DNA of 39,184 nt from a bacterium (GTDB lineage Bacteria; Patescibacteriota; Minisyncoccia; Sungbacterales; HO2-52-23). The position numbers and the translations under genes were made by a program. The stretch lies in assembly GCA_030697525.1 (NCBI GenBank), contig JAUYPW010000017.1, positions 1 through 39,184 of the forward strand, in the 5' to 3' direction. Each line of letters begins with the position of its first letter. Position 1 is the first letter of the stretch. Below, piece after piece: positions 23,366 through 31,826 of the stretch. The notes beneath the pieces are model-generated. The model had not been told where the DNA came from. It saw nothing but the letters and a program-made list of their open reading frames with translations, and made no database searches.

Positions 23366-24595
23366 ATGCGTACTTCCTATTCATCAATAGATACATATCT
23401 TCAGTGCCCCCAAAAGTATAAATTCCAGGAGGTAGATAAAATAAGAGCTCCCAAGTCACGAGAGGCTATTTTTGGCACGGCCATACACAGCGCCCTGAAT
23501 TTTATGTTTAAGAACAACCCCCTTTTTCCTACTTTAGACGAGGTAGTGGATCACTTCCGGCAAAACTGGCCGGGATTGGAAAAACTAAATCAGGAAGCTA
23601 AACAAGATTCGTTAAAAACATTCTGGACAGAAAAAGAAGAAAAAGTATTATTTGAAGATGGTGTCCGGTTATTAAAGAGATTTTATGAAAAAAATGCACC
23701 TTGGAATTTTACCGTTCTTGAACTTGAGTCTCGGTTTGAAGTTCCTATTCAAGATGAGAAAACCGGCGAGGTGCATATTTTAGCTGGAATCATTGACAGA
23801 CTTGACAAAACACCAGAAGGTTATGAAATAATAGACTACAAAACCGGCAAAAAGATGCCCACCCAAGACTCACTTAAAACAAACTTGCAGTTATCGCTGT
23901 ATTCTCTGGGCATACAGAAAAAGTGGCCGCATTTGAATATAGAAGATATAAAATTAAGTCTTTATTTTCTGAAACATGAGGATAAACTAAGCACTAAAAT
24001 AGACGGAGAGGCCGCCAAAAAAACAAAGGAGCATGTTTTAAAAACGATTGCGGATATTCAAGACCACCTTCAGACAGGAAAAGAATTCGAGCCTATGCCC
24101 AGCGCCCTTTGTAATTGGTGCAGTTACCGTCCTATTTGTCCAGCGTGGAGACATTTATATAAAAAGATGCCCAGCGGCGAGGTACAACCGACAAAAGAAG
24201 AAATAGAAAAGACGATTAAAGATTTTTTGGAAATTAAAAAAGATGTAAAAACCAAAGAAGAAAAACTGGATCAACTGCAGGAGCAGATAAAAGACTATAT
24301 GGACAAAGAAAATCTTACTAGGGTTTTTGATGAAGCCGGAACCATCTCCAAAAAGAAAAACCAAAGATTTGAATATGATTGGACTGCGGTAAAAACTATT
24401 TTGGCCAACTTCGGCAAATGGGAAGAAGTTTTAAAGGCGGACGAGACTAAACTCAAGAAAATCATGGGGGAAATCCCTGAAAGTGCTAGGACAGAAATAG
24501 AAAACGCACGGAAGGTGAGTAAGGAGTACACAACAATTACAACGACGTTTAAAAGAGAGGCTGGCGTAGAAAATCCGGCGGAAAATATGGTTTAA
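23366..24595 (+). CDS. PD-(D/E)XK nuclease, RecB/Cas4-like with Fe-S cysteines
   Basis: 409 residues from ATG 23366, placed just after a strong promoter; the ORF-track start lies inside that promoter. The N-terminus is 'SYSSIDTYLQCPQKYKF' (C14). Nuclease motifs are 'FGTAIHSALN', 'LAGIIDRLD', 'IIDYKTGKK' and 'LQLSLYSLGI'. C-x2-C-x5-C in 'LCNWCSYRPICPAW' together with C14 would hold a 4Fe-4S cluster, as in Cas4 and AddB. A helical C-terminal region of about 130 residues follows. The likely role is DNA end processing in repair or recombination. No CRISPR array or cas1/cas2 is in the window, so Cas4 proper is unlikely. Confidence 0.88.
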   Translation: MRTSYSSIDTYLQCPQKYKFQEVDKIRAPKSREAIFGTAIHSALNFMFKNNPLFPTLDEVVDHFRQNWPGLEKLNQEAKQDSLKTFWTEKEEKVLFEDGVRLLKRFYEKNAPWNFTVLELESRFEVPIQDEKTGEVHILAGIIDRLDKTPEGYEIIDYKTGKKMPTQDSLKTNLQLSLYSLGIQKKWPHLNIEDIKLSLYFLKHEDKLSTKIDGEAAKKTKEHVLKTIADIQDHLQTGKEFEPMPSALCNWCSYRPICPAWRHLYKKMPSGEVQPTKEEIEKTIKDFLEIKKDVKTKEEKLDQLQEQIKDYMDKENLTRVFDEAGTISKKKNQRFEYDWTAVKTILANFGKWEEVLKADETKLKKIMGEIPESARTEIENARKVSKEYTTITTTFKREAGVENPAENMV

Positions 24596-24990
24596 AGCCC
24601 CGGACAATTTCCTGCAGGCTTGTATCCCCTATCCTCTGCTTCCTTTTTAGTCTCAAACCAAATTTTATTTTCTTCTTTTATCTTCTGTGCGCCAGGACAC
24701 CATGGGAAATGATAACTAGTACCGTTTTTAGAGCCGACAAATTCGCTTTTCAGTGCCGAAGTTATATTAGCCCGCCCCCCTGATTCTTGTCCTTGACCCG
24801 CCTCTTTCAACACTTCATTTTCCATATCTCCACTATCTATTGTAATAGGCTCCTTCGGAATCCATAAAAATGATAACCTACCCAAGCCAAAACCGGCCAT
24901 ACCAACAAGAAAGATAATAACCGCAATAACTAGGTCATTTTTGTTATTTTCATACCACAGCTTGATTTTTATAACCATATCAGGTATCAT
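24592..24990 (-). CDS. Membrane-anchored protein with Ada-like metal-binding domain
   Basis: A 132-residue protein. One N-terminal membrane helix ('DLVIAVIIFLVGMAGFGLG') is followed by a linker and a C-terminal domain 'VGSKNGTSYHFPWCPGAQKI...WFETKKEAEDRGYKPAGNCPGL'. This resembles the Ada zinc-binding fold (NG..YH...C, then F....A...GY.P...C), although the usual final cysteines are reduced. The external or cytoplasmic side is not clear. A second ATG 12 nt inside is possible. It overlaps the nuclease gene tail-to-tail by 4 nt and is divergent from rpmA. Confidence 0.7.
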   Translation of the reverse strand: MIPDMVIKIKLWYENNKNDLVIAVIIFLVGMAGFGLGRLSFLWIPKEPITIDSGDMENEVLKEAGQGQESGGRANITSALKSEFVGSKNGTSYHFPWCPGAQKIKEENKIWFETKKEAEDRGYKPAGNCPGL

Positions 24991-25018
24991 AAATTATCGT
25001 ATTATTTAATAGGAAATT

Positions 25019-25303
25019 ATGGCGCATACAAAAAGTTCGGGATCAGCCAAATACGGCCGAGACTCCCAACCTAAATATCTAGGAATTAAGAAACAAGACG
25101 GAGAACGAGTAAAAATCGGTGATATTTTGATTCGCCAAAGAGGCTCTAAGTATCTGGCAGGCAAGGGGGTAAAAGTCAGCAAAGATGATACTATCTTCTC
25201 TCTCGTTAATGGATTAGTAAAATTTACAGTAAAACGAAAAATAAGGTTTGATGGTACAACTCGTCGTGCTCCTATGATCAGTGTTTTTCCTGAAAAAAAC
25301 TAA
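25019..25303 (+). CDS. rpmA: 50S ribosomal protein L27
   Basis: A 94-residue protein. 'AHTKSSGSAKYGRDSQPKYLGIKKQDGERV' and 'ILIRQRGSKYLAGKGV' match L27. The N-terminus starts directly at MAHTKSS, with no cleavable extension. rplU, its usual upstream partner, is absent here. AGGA lies 6 nt before ATG. It overlaps pyrG tail-to-tail by 4 nt. Confidence 0.96.
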   Translation: MAHTKSSGSAKYGRDSQPKYLGIKKQDGERVKIGDILIRQRGSKYLAGKGVKVSKDDTIFSLVNGLVKFTVKRKIRFDGTTRRAPMISVFPEKN

Positions 25304-26916
25304 CTGGAAGCCGCTTTTATAAAATCCCTGAAGAGTGGATGTGGATTAAATGGCCGAGACTTAAACTCCGGATGAAATTGAGTAGCCACAAAGAAAGGAT
25401 GATTTTTGAGCTCTATTATTTCCACCAGATTTCTTTCCGGATTAATTCCTGCAAAAATGAGCCCTTTGTTTTCAAGCACATCTCGAAAATCATTATTTAC
25501 TTCGTAACGATGCCGATGTCTTTCAGTAATTAGTTTAGCACCATATGCCTTAAAACTCTTTGTTCCCGGCAGGATCCGACAAGTATATGCCCCCAGACGC
25601 ATGGTTCCACCCATGTGTTTTTTATTTATATTAACCAACTGTTCTGGAAGAGTGTGTATTATGGGGTGCTTGGTATCGGCTTCAACTTCGGTTGTATGAG
25701 CACCTTTAAGACCGCATATATTGCGCCCAAATTCCACTACCGCCAGCTGCAATCCGTAACAAAGACCAAGAAAAGGAACTCGATTACGACGACAAAATTC
25801 AATAACTTTTATTTTCCCTTCTACCCCCCGCGAACCAAAACCCCCGGGAACAATTATTCCGTGATATTTTTTGAGCTCTTTTAAATTACGTGAATCTTTC
25901 TCGTAACTTTCTGCATTCAGCCAAGTTATTTCCGGCTTTAAATTATGATGCCAGGCTGCGTGTTTGACCGCCTCAATAACCGAGATGTAGGAGTCAGACA
26001 AAGTAAAAGATCCGGTTCCAAAATATTTTCCCACAATTCCAATCTTTACCGGAGTAGTGACGGTTCTTACCTTCTTGGCTAAATTTTCCCATTCTTTAAG
26101 TCTTCTGACTTTTGATTTTAGACCAAACTTAGCCAAAATCCGATCGCTTATTTTATCTTTTTCAAAATTAGCCGGTATTTCATAAATAGAATTTATATCC
26201 GGCGCGGAGATTACATCATCCTCCACAACATTACAAAAAGTTGCTATCTTTTTTTTGCGCGGCTCGTCCAGCGGCACTATCGATCTTGCAATAATTATAT
26301 CCGGCTGAATACCCACAAAATTCAGCGATCGCACCGCATATTGAGTGGGCTTGGTCTTCATCTCTCCGACCATCTTGGGAACCGGCAGATAACTTACCAA
26401 GATAATCTGCACATCCTGCGGCCGACGAAGTTTTAGCATGCGTGCCGCCTCTAAAAAAAGAGAGTTTTGATACTCCCCTACAGTGCCGCCGATCTCGGCA
26501 AGTATTATGTCTGCCCTCGCTTTTTTGGCCGCCGTATCAATTCTTTTTATAACCTCCTCCGGAATGTGCGGCACCACCTCTACACACTTTCCGCCATATT
26601 CAAGATTTCTTTCCTTATCTATAACGGTTTGGTATACCGATCCGGTGGTCATATAATTTTCTCTGGGCAAATCCTCTCCCAGAAATCTTTCGTAATTACC
26701 CATATCCTGATCACACTCCATGCCGTCTTCCGTAACAAAAACCTCGCCGTGCTCGATCGGGTTCATCGTACCGGCGTCCACGTTTATGTATGGATCTATT
26801 TTGACTGCTGTCACCCTAAATCCCCGGCTTTTGAGAATAGCTCCGATAGAAGCAGTGGTTACACCCTTCCCGATACCCGACATCACTCCCCCGCAGATAA
26901 AAATATACTTAGTCAT
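25300..26916 (-). CDS. pyrG: CTP synthase
   Basis: A 538-residue enzyme that aminates UTP to CTP using glutamine. The N-terminal synthetase domain starts 'FICGGVMSGIGKGVTTASIG' with 'IDPYINVDAGTMNPIEHGEVF'. The C-terminal glutaminase domain has the nucleophile in 'PFLGLCYGLQLAV' and the His-Glu pair in 'QFHPEFKSRP'. It overlaps rplI by 4 nt (ATGA) and so is probably transcribed from ctpA-rplI. Confidence 0.97.
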   Translation of the reverse strand: MTKYIFICGGVMSGIGKGVTTASIGAILKSRGFRVTAVKIDPYINVDAGTMNPIEHGEVFVTEDGMECDQDMGNYERFLGEDLPRENYMTTGSVYQTVIDKERNLEYGGKCVEVVPHIPEEVIKRIDTAAKKARADIILAEIGGTVGEYQNSLFLEAARMLKLRRPQDVQIILVSYLPVPKMVGEMKTKPTQYAVRSLNFVGIQPDIIIARSIVPLDEPRKKKIATFCNVVEDDVISAPDINSIYEIPANFEKDKISDRILAKFGLKSKVRRLKEWENLAKKVRTVTTPVKIGIVGKYFGTGSFTLSDSYISVIEAVKHAAWHHNLKPEITWLNAESYEKDSRNLKELKKYHGIIVPGGFGSRGVEGKIKVIEFCRRNRVPFLGLCYGLQLAVVEFGRNICGLKGAHTTEVEADTKHPIIHTLPEQLVNINKKHMGGTMRLGAYTCRILPGTKSFKAYGAKLITERHRHRYEVNNDFRDVLENKGLIFAGINPERNLVEIIELKNHPFFVATQFHPEFKSRPFNPHPLFRDFIKAASS

Positions 26917-27353
26917 TCCGCATTTACTATTATTCTTACTTCACCCTCAATCCCTTGTGGAAATCTTATCTGCACCATCTTTTCTCCGGTAGTTTTTATA
27001 TGCTCATCATCGATCCAATCCTTTTCAATTTTAAATCCTTTTTGTTGCAAGGCTTCTTGGATATCGTTTTTGGTGACCGAGCCAAAAGCCCTGCCCCCAT
27101 CCCCCACTTTCATCTTGAAATTCAGGGTTATGGTTTTTAATTTTTCAGCCAATTTTTGATAAATTTCTTTTTCTTCGGTAAGTCCTTTTTCTTTTTTTTC
27201 TTTGGCTTGAGTAAGTTTTTTTAATTCCGCATCGCTGGCCTGCACAGCCAACTTTCTGGCAAATAAAAAATTGCGAGCGAAACCTTCGCTCACTTCTTTA
27301 ACCTCATTTTTTCTCCCAATTTTGGGAACATCTTGTAACAATACAATCTTCAT
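26913..27353 (-). CDS. rplI: 50S ribosomal protein L9
   Basis: 146 residues from the internal ATG at 27353 ('MKIVLLQDVPKIG'), which is where L9 proteins start; the track's longer version adds 8 unrelated residues. The L9 signature 'VSEGFARNFLFARKLA' and the long helix ('LTQAKEKKEKGLTEEKEIYQKL') are visible. It is coupled to pyrG. L9 is reported missing from some CPR lineages (Microgenomates, from memory), so its presence weakly favours Parcubacteria. Confidence 0.94.
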   Translation of the reverse strand: MKIVLLQDVPKIGRKNEVKEVSEGFARNFLFARKLAVQASDAELKKLTQAKEKKEKGLTEEKEIYQKLAEKLKTITLNFKMKVGDGGRAFGSVTKNDIQEALQQKGFKIEKDWIDDEHIKTTGEKMVQIRFPQGIEGEVRIIVNAE

Positions 27354-27385
27354 AACACAGAAAAAAACCCGTGACACAACAATAG

Positions 27386-28621
27386 CTATAACCCCCTTAG
27401 AACTTCTAGTCCTTTTTCCATAATAAGATCTTTGGGTTCTTTACCGTCTTTGGGTTCCTCTTTCGGCAACTCTACTTTAACATCCGGCTCAAGTCCAGTG
27501 CCGTTTATCTCAATTCCTTTGGGAGTCATCCATTTGGCAATCGTTATTTTAAGCGAAGAGCCGCCGGGCAAATCTTCCACTTCCTGCACCGAGCCTTTGC
27601 CAAAAGTTTTGGTCCCTACAAGCACTACTCCCAAATTATCTCTTAGGGCGCCTGCCAAAATTTCCGAGGCAGAAGCCGATCCTTCATTTACTAAAACAAC
27701 CATAGGAATATCTTTCAGGAGACGATAACCAGTAGAGCGATATACTTCCTCCGTCCCGTCATATTTTCTTTCTCTAGCGATAACTTGTCCCGAATCAAAA
27801 AACCAGCTAGCTATATCCACCGCCACCATAAGAAATCCTCCTGGATCATTACGTAGATCCAGAACTAATTTTTTAGAATCACTGTTGAAAAATTCTTGCA
27901 CAGCGCCCCTAAACTCTCTTGCGGCTCCTTCGGTAAAGGTCGCCAGTTTTATTACAAAAACCCCGTCAGGCTTTTTCTCGGTAGTTAAAACTTTTACCTT
28001 AATGGTGTCTCGTATTATTTTGATTTCTTTAGTCTGATCCAGTCCGTTGCGCAGAATTGTGAGCTTGACTTCAGTGCCTTTTTTGCCACGGATAAGTCGC
28101 ACCGCCTCATTTAAATTCAAATCTACCGTAGATTTGTCATCAATTTTAATAACCTTATCCCCCGCTTTAATTCCTGCGTTTTCGGCCGGGCTCCCGGCTA
28201 AAGGAGCGATCACGGTTAAAATTCCTTTTCTCATACCTATCTCCGCTCCAATACCATCAAAAGAACCCCTTATGTCCTCCTGAAATTGCTTTGATTCTGC
28301 CGGAGGCATAAATTCGCTGTGTGGATCTTTAAGGGAGTTTACCAGCCCCGATATGGCCCCGAAGACCATGTTTTTACGCTCTAATTTGTCTTTATCCACA
28401 TACTTTCCTTCCAGCCTAGACCAGACATCCCAAAACAAGCTAAAATCAACATTTTTATACTCCATAGGAGGCTGCTGGCCAAAGACGCCAAAAACCCTCT
28501 CCATAGCCGGCCTGTGGGCATGCCCATACCAAGCCCCAAACGCAAAAACAACCGCCAAGATACCTACTGCGGCCGCAACGAAATATAGCTTATCTAAATT
28601 TTTATGTTTTTTTTCGGGCAT
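27386..28621 (-). CDS. ctpA: C-terminal processing peptidase (S41)
   Basis: A 411-residue protein with one N-terminal membrane anchor ('FVAAAVGILAVVFAFGAWYG'), then a PDZ domain ('GIGAEIGMRKGILTVIAPL...AGIKAGDKVIKIDD') and the S41 protease domain. The catalytic Ser is in 'NEGSASASEILAGAL' and the Lys in 'TFGKGSVQEV'. It should degrade or process exported proteins outside the membrane. It is the first gene of the ctpA-rplI-pyrG run (33-nt gap to rplI). Confidence 0.94.
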   Translation of the reverse strand: MPEKKHKNLDKLYFVAAAVGILAVVFAFGAWYGHAHRPAMERVFGVFGQQPPMEYKNVDFSLFWDVWSRLEGKYVDKDKLERKNMVFGAISGLVNSLKDPHSEFMPPAESKQFQEDIRGSFDGIGAEIGMRKGILTVIAPLAGSPAENAGIKAGDKVIKIDDKSTVDLNLNEAVRLIRGKKGTEVKLTILRNGLDQTKEIKIIRDTIKVKVLTTEKKPDGVFVIKLATFTEGAAREFRGAVQEFFNSDSKKLVLDLRNDPGGFLMVAVDIASWFFDSGQVIARERKYDGTEEVYRSTGYRLLKDIPMVVLVNEGSASASEILAGALRDNLGVVLVGTKTFGKGSVQEVEDLPGGSSLKITIAKWMTPKGIEINGTGLEPDVKVELPKEEPKDGKEPKDLIMEKGLEVLRGL

Positions 28622-28640
28622 TTATTGTCTGATAAATACA

Positions 28641-28698
28641 TTATTACAAAAAAATTAAAAAGCGTCAAAATTGTCATTTCCCAGAAAAAATGTATTAT
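28641..28698. promoter_or_regulatory. Back-to-back divergent promoters (ctpA and subtilase)
   Basis: Plus strand: TTGTCA (28671-28676), 16 nt, TATTAT (28693-28698). Minus strand: TTGACG (28668-28663), 16 nt, TAATAA (28646-28641). The two -35 boxes are 2 nt apart, so the polymerases would compete. Confidence 0.6.
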
Positions 28699-28736
28699 AA
28701 AATTGGTTGTTTAACAATATCCAGAAGGAGGATTTT

Positions 28737-30194
28737 ATGCCTTTTTTGATAGGAAGACTCAAGAAAGAAAAGTTGGGAGACGGCAAATGTCTGGAAGATA
28801 TTGACCGAGCAGGTTTTACTTGTCCTCATCAAAAGTCATCCAGAAAACCTTCATCTTCGCAGTTAAGCCAGAGAGAATTTTTGCTAAGAAGTATGCTCGC
28901 GGCAGATGAAAATACCGCCAGGTCCCTTATTGAAAAACATAAAGATAAATTTGATTATCTGGAAGTTGAAGCTCCGGTGTCTTTGCCACTCTACGCTGGA
29001 GATATGGGAAAATACGGAGGCCCTTACCAACCCCCTGTCTCTCCCCCATCTGCCATAACCACGCCAGATTTCAAACACCTTCAGAAGTATTTAAATGATC
29101 CGCCGGAAGGAATCGGTCTGAACTGGCTACTCGCTCATTTGCCAAAACGAATCGGTCTCCGTGGAGAGGGTATAAAAATAATTGATATTGAAGGCAACTG
29201 GAATAACCAACATGAAGACTTGCCGGATAACAATGGCGGTATAATTGCCGGAACTCCCCTGCAGGGAGACATATGGTTTAACCACGGCACAGCCGTCTTG
29301 GGAGTTTTGGGCGGAGATGATAACTACGGTGGAGTTTATGGCATTGCTCCCAAATCCGTGCATCTTCAGATATCGCAAGGTATGGGTATAGTAAATGCTA
29401 TTCTGCGCGCCGGACAAGAATTATCCTACGGAGATTTTCTTCTGTTGGAAATGCAGACTTCACCTCCCGCCGGAACTCCGGAGAGTATGTATCAGTATGT
29501 TCCGTTGGAATATTATGATTACTTTTTTGACGCGATTAAGTCTGTTACAGATCGCGGTATAGTGGTGGTAGAGCCGGGAGCCAACGGCTCGGCTTGGTTG
29601 GATGACCCCGTATTCAACAGAAAATTTGACCGTACTTTTCGGGACTCTGGAGCAATTATGGTAGGCGCCTGCAGTATAGATCACCCGCATTGGTCGCTTC
29701 AATTTTCCTCTCACGGTAGCCGTTTGGATATACGCGCTCCGGGAGAATATGGCATGACCTGCGGATATGGTGGCTACTACCGAGGCCCAAATCAACCCCA
29801 TCAGGATTACGAAGCCGCCTTTGGAGGAACTTCACTTGCATCACCGATAGAAACCGGTTGCGGCGAATTAGTTCAGGCTTGCCGTAAAGCGCAAGGATTG
29901 CCCCTGTTTAATTCAATCCAAATGCGAGATTTGTTTGTAACAACTGGCTCTCCCCAAGAAGACCCGTGGAATCCTGTTGGAAAATTTCCAAACTTGATTA
30001 AAGCCTTGCAATATGGAGCGCCTATTCCTGATATGAATTTATCCGGCAAATGCGATTTTGACGATTATTTCTTATTCGCTGAACTCTTCAATACAAATGA
30101 CCCAAGAGGCGACTTCAACGGAAACGGTTTGGTAGACATGGAGGACTTTAATATTTTTGCAGCGCAATTCAACGCCGACAATCCATCGGCATAA
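28737..30194 (+). CDS. Subtilisin-like serine protease (S8) with dockerin-like C-terminus
   Basis: 485 residues from ATG 28737, chosen for the strong SD (AGAAGGAGG). The catalytic triad is D150 ('GIKIIDIEGNW'), H183 ('FNHGTAVLG') and S366 ('FGGTSLASPI'), with the oxyanion N283 ('PGANGS'). The C-terminal 50 residues ('CDFDDYFLFAELFNTNDPRG', then 'DFNGNGLVDMEDFNIF') resemble a type I dockerin pair of calcium-binding loops. No normal signal peptide is seen: the N-terminus is 'MPFLIGRLKKEKLGDG' with Cys residues, then a pro-region-like stretch. It may be exported by another route or act inside. The leader motif resembles those at 37738 and 39182. Confidence 0.88.
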   Translation: MPFLIGRLKKEKLGDGKCLEDIDRAGFTCPHQKSSRKPSSSQLSQREFLLRSMLAADENTARSLIEKHKDKFDYLEVEAPVSLPLYAGDMGKYGGPYQPPVSPPSAITTPDFKHLQKYLNDPPEGIGLNWLLAHLPKRIGLRGEGIKIIDIEGNWNNQHEDLPDNNGGIIAGTPLQGDIWFNHGTAVLGVLGGDDNYGGVYGIAPKSVHLQISQGMGIVNAILRAGQELSYGDFLLLEMQTSPPAGTPESMYQYVPLEYYDYFFDAIKSVTDRGIVVVEPGANGSAWLDDPVFNRKFDRTFRDSGAIMVGACSIDHPHWSLQFSSHGSRLDIRAPGEYGMTCGYGGYYRGPNQPHQDYEAAFGGTSLASPIETGCGELVQACRKAQGLPLFNSIQMRDLFVTTGSPQEDPWNPVGKFPNLIKALQYGAPIPDMNLSGKCDFDDYFLFAELFNTNDPRGDFNGNGLVDMEDFNIFAAQFNADNPSA

Positions 30195-30200
30195 ATTTAA

Positions 30201-30230
30201 AGCCGACTCATTTGAGTCGGCTGTTATTTT
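30201..30230 (+). terminator. Terminator of the subtilase gene
   Basis: AGCCGACTCA/TGAGTCGGCT stem with a 2-nt loop, followed by GTTATTTT. It lies 7 nt after the stop. Confidence 0.85.
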
Positions 30231-30352
30231 AATTAAAATCCTAAATCATGATTTTCTGGCAAGCATGGTCGAGGCAATACAGTTTGCAGACAATCAAAAG
30301 TTGATTTGGCATGGTCGGCTTCTTAGACGCAAATCAACTTTTGCTTAGGGAG

Positions 30353-30368
30353 TCCGCCGCTGGGCGGA
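30353..30368. repeat. Dispersed palindrome TCCGCC-N4-GGCGGA (copy 2)
   Basis: The loop is GCTG. It forms an inner hairpin of the nested structure. Confidence 0.75.
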
Positions 30369-30399
30369 CGAGCCGTGTCTGCGAACTGTGTTGCCGAGG

Positions 30400-30419
30400 C
30401 CTGCCTGCCGGCAGGCAGG
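30400..30419. repeat. 20-bp perfect palindrome CCTGCCTGCC|GGCAGGCAGG
   Basis: A perfect 10+10 palindrome, much more GC-rich than its surroundings, inside the nested structure. Read in frame it would give peptides such as LPAGRQG or PACRQAG, which appear in the shadow ORFs here and which I recall from CPR protein sets. Confidence 0.8.
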
Positions 30420-30435
30420 GATCCATGCTTGCGAG

Positions 30436-31755
30436 TTATTTTTTCTCCAAAAAATCGGTGGAGAAAATGTCATATATGTCTCCTGCGCCCATTACTATTA
30501 TTACATCTCCGGAATGAGCATGACTTTGGATAAATTTTACAGCTTCTTTCTGGTCTTTCAGGTGATGCACTTCTTTGCCGCGCCTGGCAATCTCCTGCGC
30601 CAGTTTTTCTGAATTAAATTGTTTTCTGGCTTCTTTGGTTTCGCGACCAGCTACATCATAAACCGGAACCAGACACAATAAATCAACCATATCAAAAGCT
30701 TCTACAAAATCATCCCAAAGATATCCGAGTCTTTGATACTGGTGTGGCTGATAAACACACACGATCCGGCGTATGGGGAATTTTTCTCTGGCCGCTTTTA
30801 TGGTTGCCCTTATCTCGCTCGGGTGATGCCCATAGTCGGTATAAACAAAAGCTCCGCGGATCATCCCCTTAAACTCAAACCTCCGCCAAATCCCCTGAAA
30901 TTGTGACAAAGCTCGCAAAATATCCGGTTCATGTATGCCCAAATATCGGCCAAGTTTTAAAGCCGCTAGCGCGTTGGAAACATTATGTTCCCCTGGGATT
31001 TTTAAAAGACTAGCGATTTTAGGAGCCTCTTTGTCGCGGAGCGAAAACCAAATTACTTTTTCTCCAAATTTTTTGACTATTTTTTTAAGACGAGGGTCGT
31101 CGGCATTGGCTACTATTTTGCCGCTGTCCGGTACTTTGGCCAGGTATTCTACAAATGTTTTTTCTATAGATTCTATATTTCCGTAGGTATCTAAATGATC
31201 CGCGTCCACGTTTGTCATAACCGCGATAGTCGGATGATAATTTAGCAAAGACCTGTTCCACTCATCAGCTTCCAAAACCAGATGGTGCCCCAATCCTTTA
31301 CGGAAATTAGATCCGCCGGCTGGCGGACCAAACTCACGAACTTTGGAACCAATTATTACCGTGGGGTCAAAATATCCTTCGGTAAGAACAAGGCCTATCA
31401 TGGCCGTGGTCGTACTCTTACCATGAGTTCCGGAAATGGTTATGGTCTTGTATTTCCAGGTAAGCTCCCCCACCGCCTGTGGATAACTTAAAACCGTAAG
31501 ATCTCTTTTGTGAGCTTCTTCAATTTCCTTGTTGTTGGCCACCACGGCGGGGGTGTATATGACCAAATTTGTGTCTTTGGGGATATTTTTCTTGTTGTGC
31601 GTGCCTATTTTTATCTTTGCCCCGAGTTTCTCAAGCTCCCGTGTAATTTCAGAAGGCTTTAGGTCAGAGCCACTCACCAAAGCCCCGGTTGAAAGATAAT
31701 ATTTAGCTAAGGCACTCACCCCTATTCCTCCTATGCCTACAAAGTGGACATGCAT
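30436..31755 (-). CDS. murC: UDP-N-acetylmuramate-L-alanine ligase
   Basis: A 439-residue Mur ligase joining L-Ala to UDP-MurNAc. The N-terminal Rossmann motif is 'HFVGIGGIGVSALAKYY', the ATP loop is 'ISGTHGKSTTTAMIG', and the central segment is 'EADEWNRSLLNYHPTIAVMT'. The C-terminal domain has 'YTDYGHHPSEI' and 'YQPHQYQRLGY'. It is separate from murD-murG. It carries a short insert 'GPPAGGS' encoded by a dispersed palindrome. The promoter TATAAT is only 9 nt before ATG. Confidence 0.96.
   Translation of the reverse strand: MHVHFVGIGGIGVSALAKYYLSTGALVSGSDLKPSEITRELEKLGAKIKIGTHNKKNIPKDTNLVIYTPAVVANNKEIEEAHKRDLTVLSYPQAVGELTWKYKTITISGTHGKSTTTAMIGLVLTEGYFDPTVIIGSKVREFGPPAGGSNFRKGLGHHLVLEADEWNRSLLNYHPTIAVMTNVDADHLDTYGNIESIEKTFVEYLAKVPDSGKIVANADDPRLKKIVKKFGEKVIWFSLRDKEAPKIASLLKIPGEHNVSNALAALKLGRYLGIHEPDILRALSQFQGIWRRFEFKGMIRGAFVYTDYGHHPSEIRATIKAAREKFPIRRIVCVYQPHQYQRLGYLWDDFVEAFDMVDLLCLVPVYDVAGRETKEARKQFNSEKLAQEIARRGKEVHHLKDQKEAVKFIQSHAHSGDVIIVMGAGDIYDIFSTDFLEKK
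31312..31327. repeat. Dispersed palindrome TCCGCC-N4-GGCGGA (copy 3, inside murC)
   Basis: The loop is GGCT. On the coding strand it reads GP-PAG-GS in frame within murC. Confidence 0.75.
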
Positions 31756-31764
31756 AATAAGTTT

Positions 31765-31770
31765 ATTATA
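31765..31770 (-). promoter_or_regulatory. -10 box of murC
   Basis: TATAAT on the minus strand ends 9 nt before ATG, implying a leader of only a few nucleotides. Confidence 0.6.
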
Positions 31771-31826
31771 GCACTTTTTAAAGGCTTCAAAAAATACTGA
31801 TTTTATAGTATCTTGGATTTACAAAT

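Larger units (their letters stand above)
30259..30432. other. Nested multi-hairpin intergenic structure
   Basis: Outer GCAAGCATGG (30259-30268)/CCATGCTTGC (30423-30432). Next CAGTTTGCAGAC (30280-30291)/GTCTGCGAACTG (30377-30388, one wobble). Inside, AAAAGTTGATTT (30296-30307)/AAATCAACTTTT (30331-30342) and a TCCGCC-GCTG-GGCGGA hairpin. The other branch is the 20-bp palindrome at 30400-30419. The motif GCATGGTCG occurs twice (30264 and about 30310). T6 follows shortly after the outer stem. It may be a structured RNA or a non-autonomous hairpin element. No gene is seen. Confidence 0.65.

Noticed and set aside
26467-27159. 230-aa plus-strand ORF
   Set aside because: It is antisense to pyrG and rplI, both clear genes; no promoter or SD supports it.
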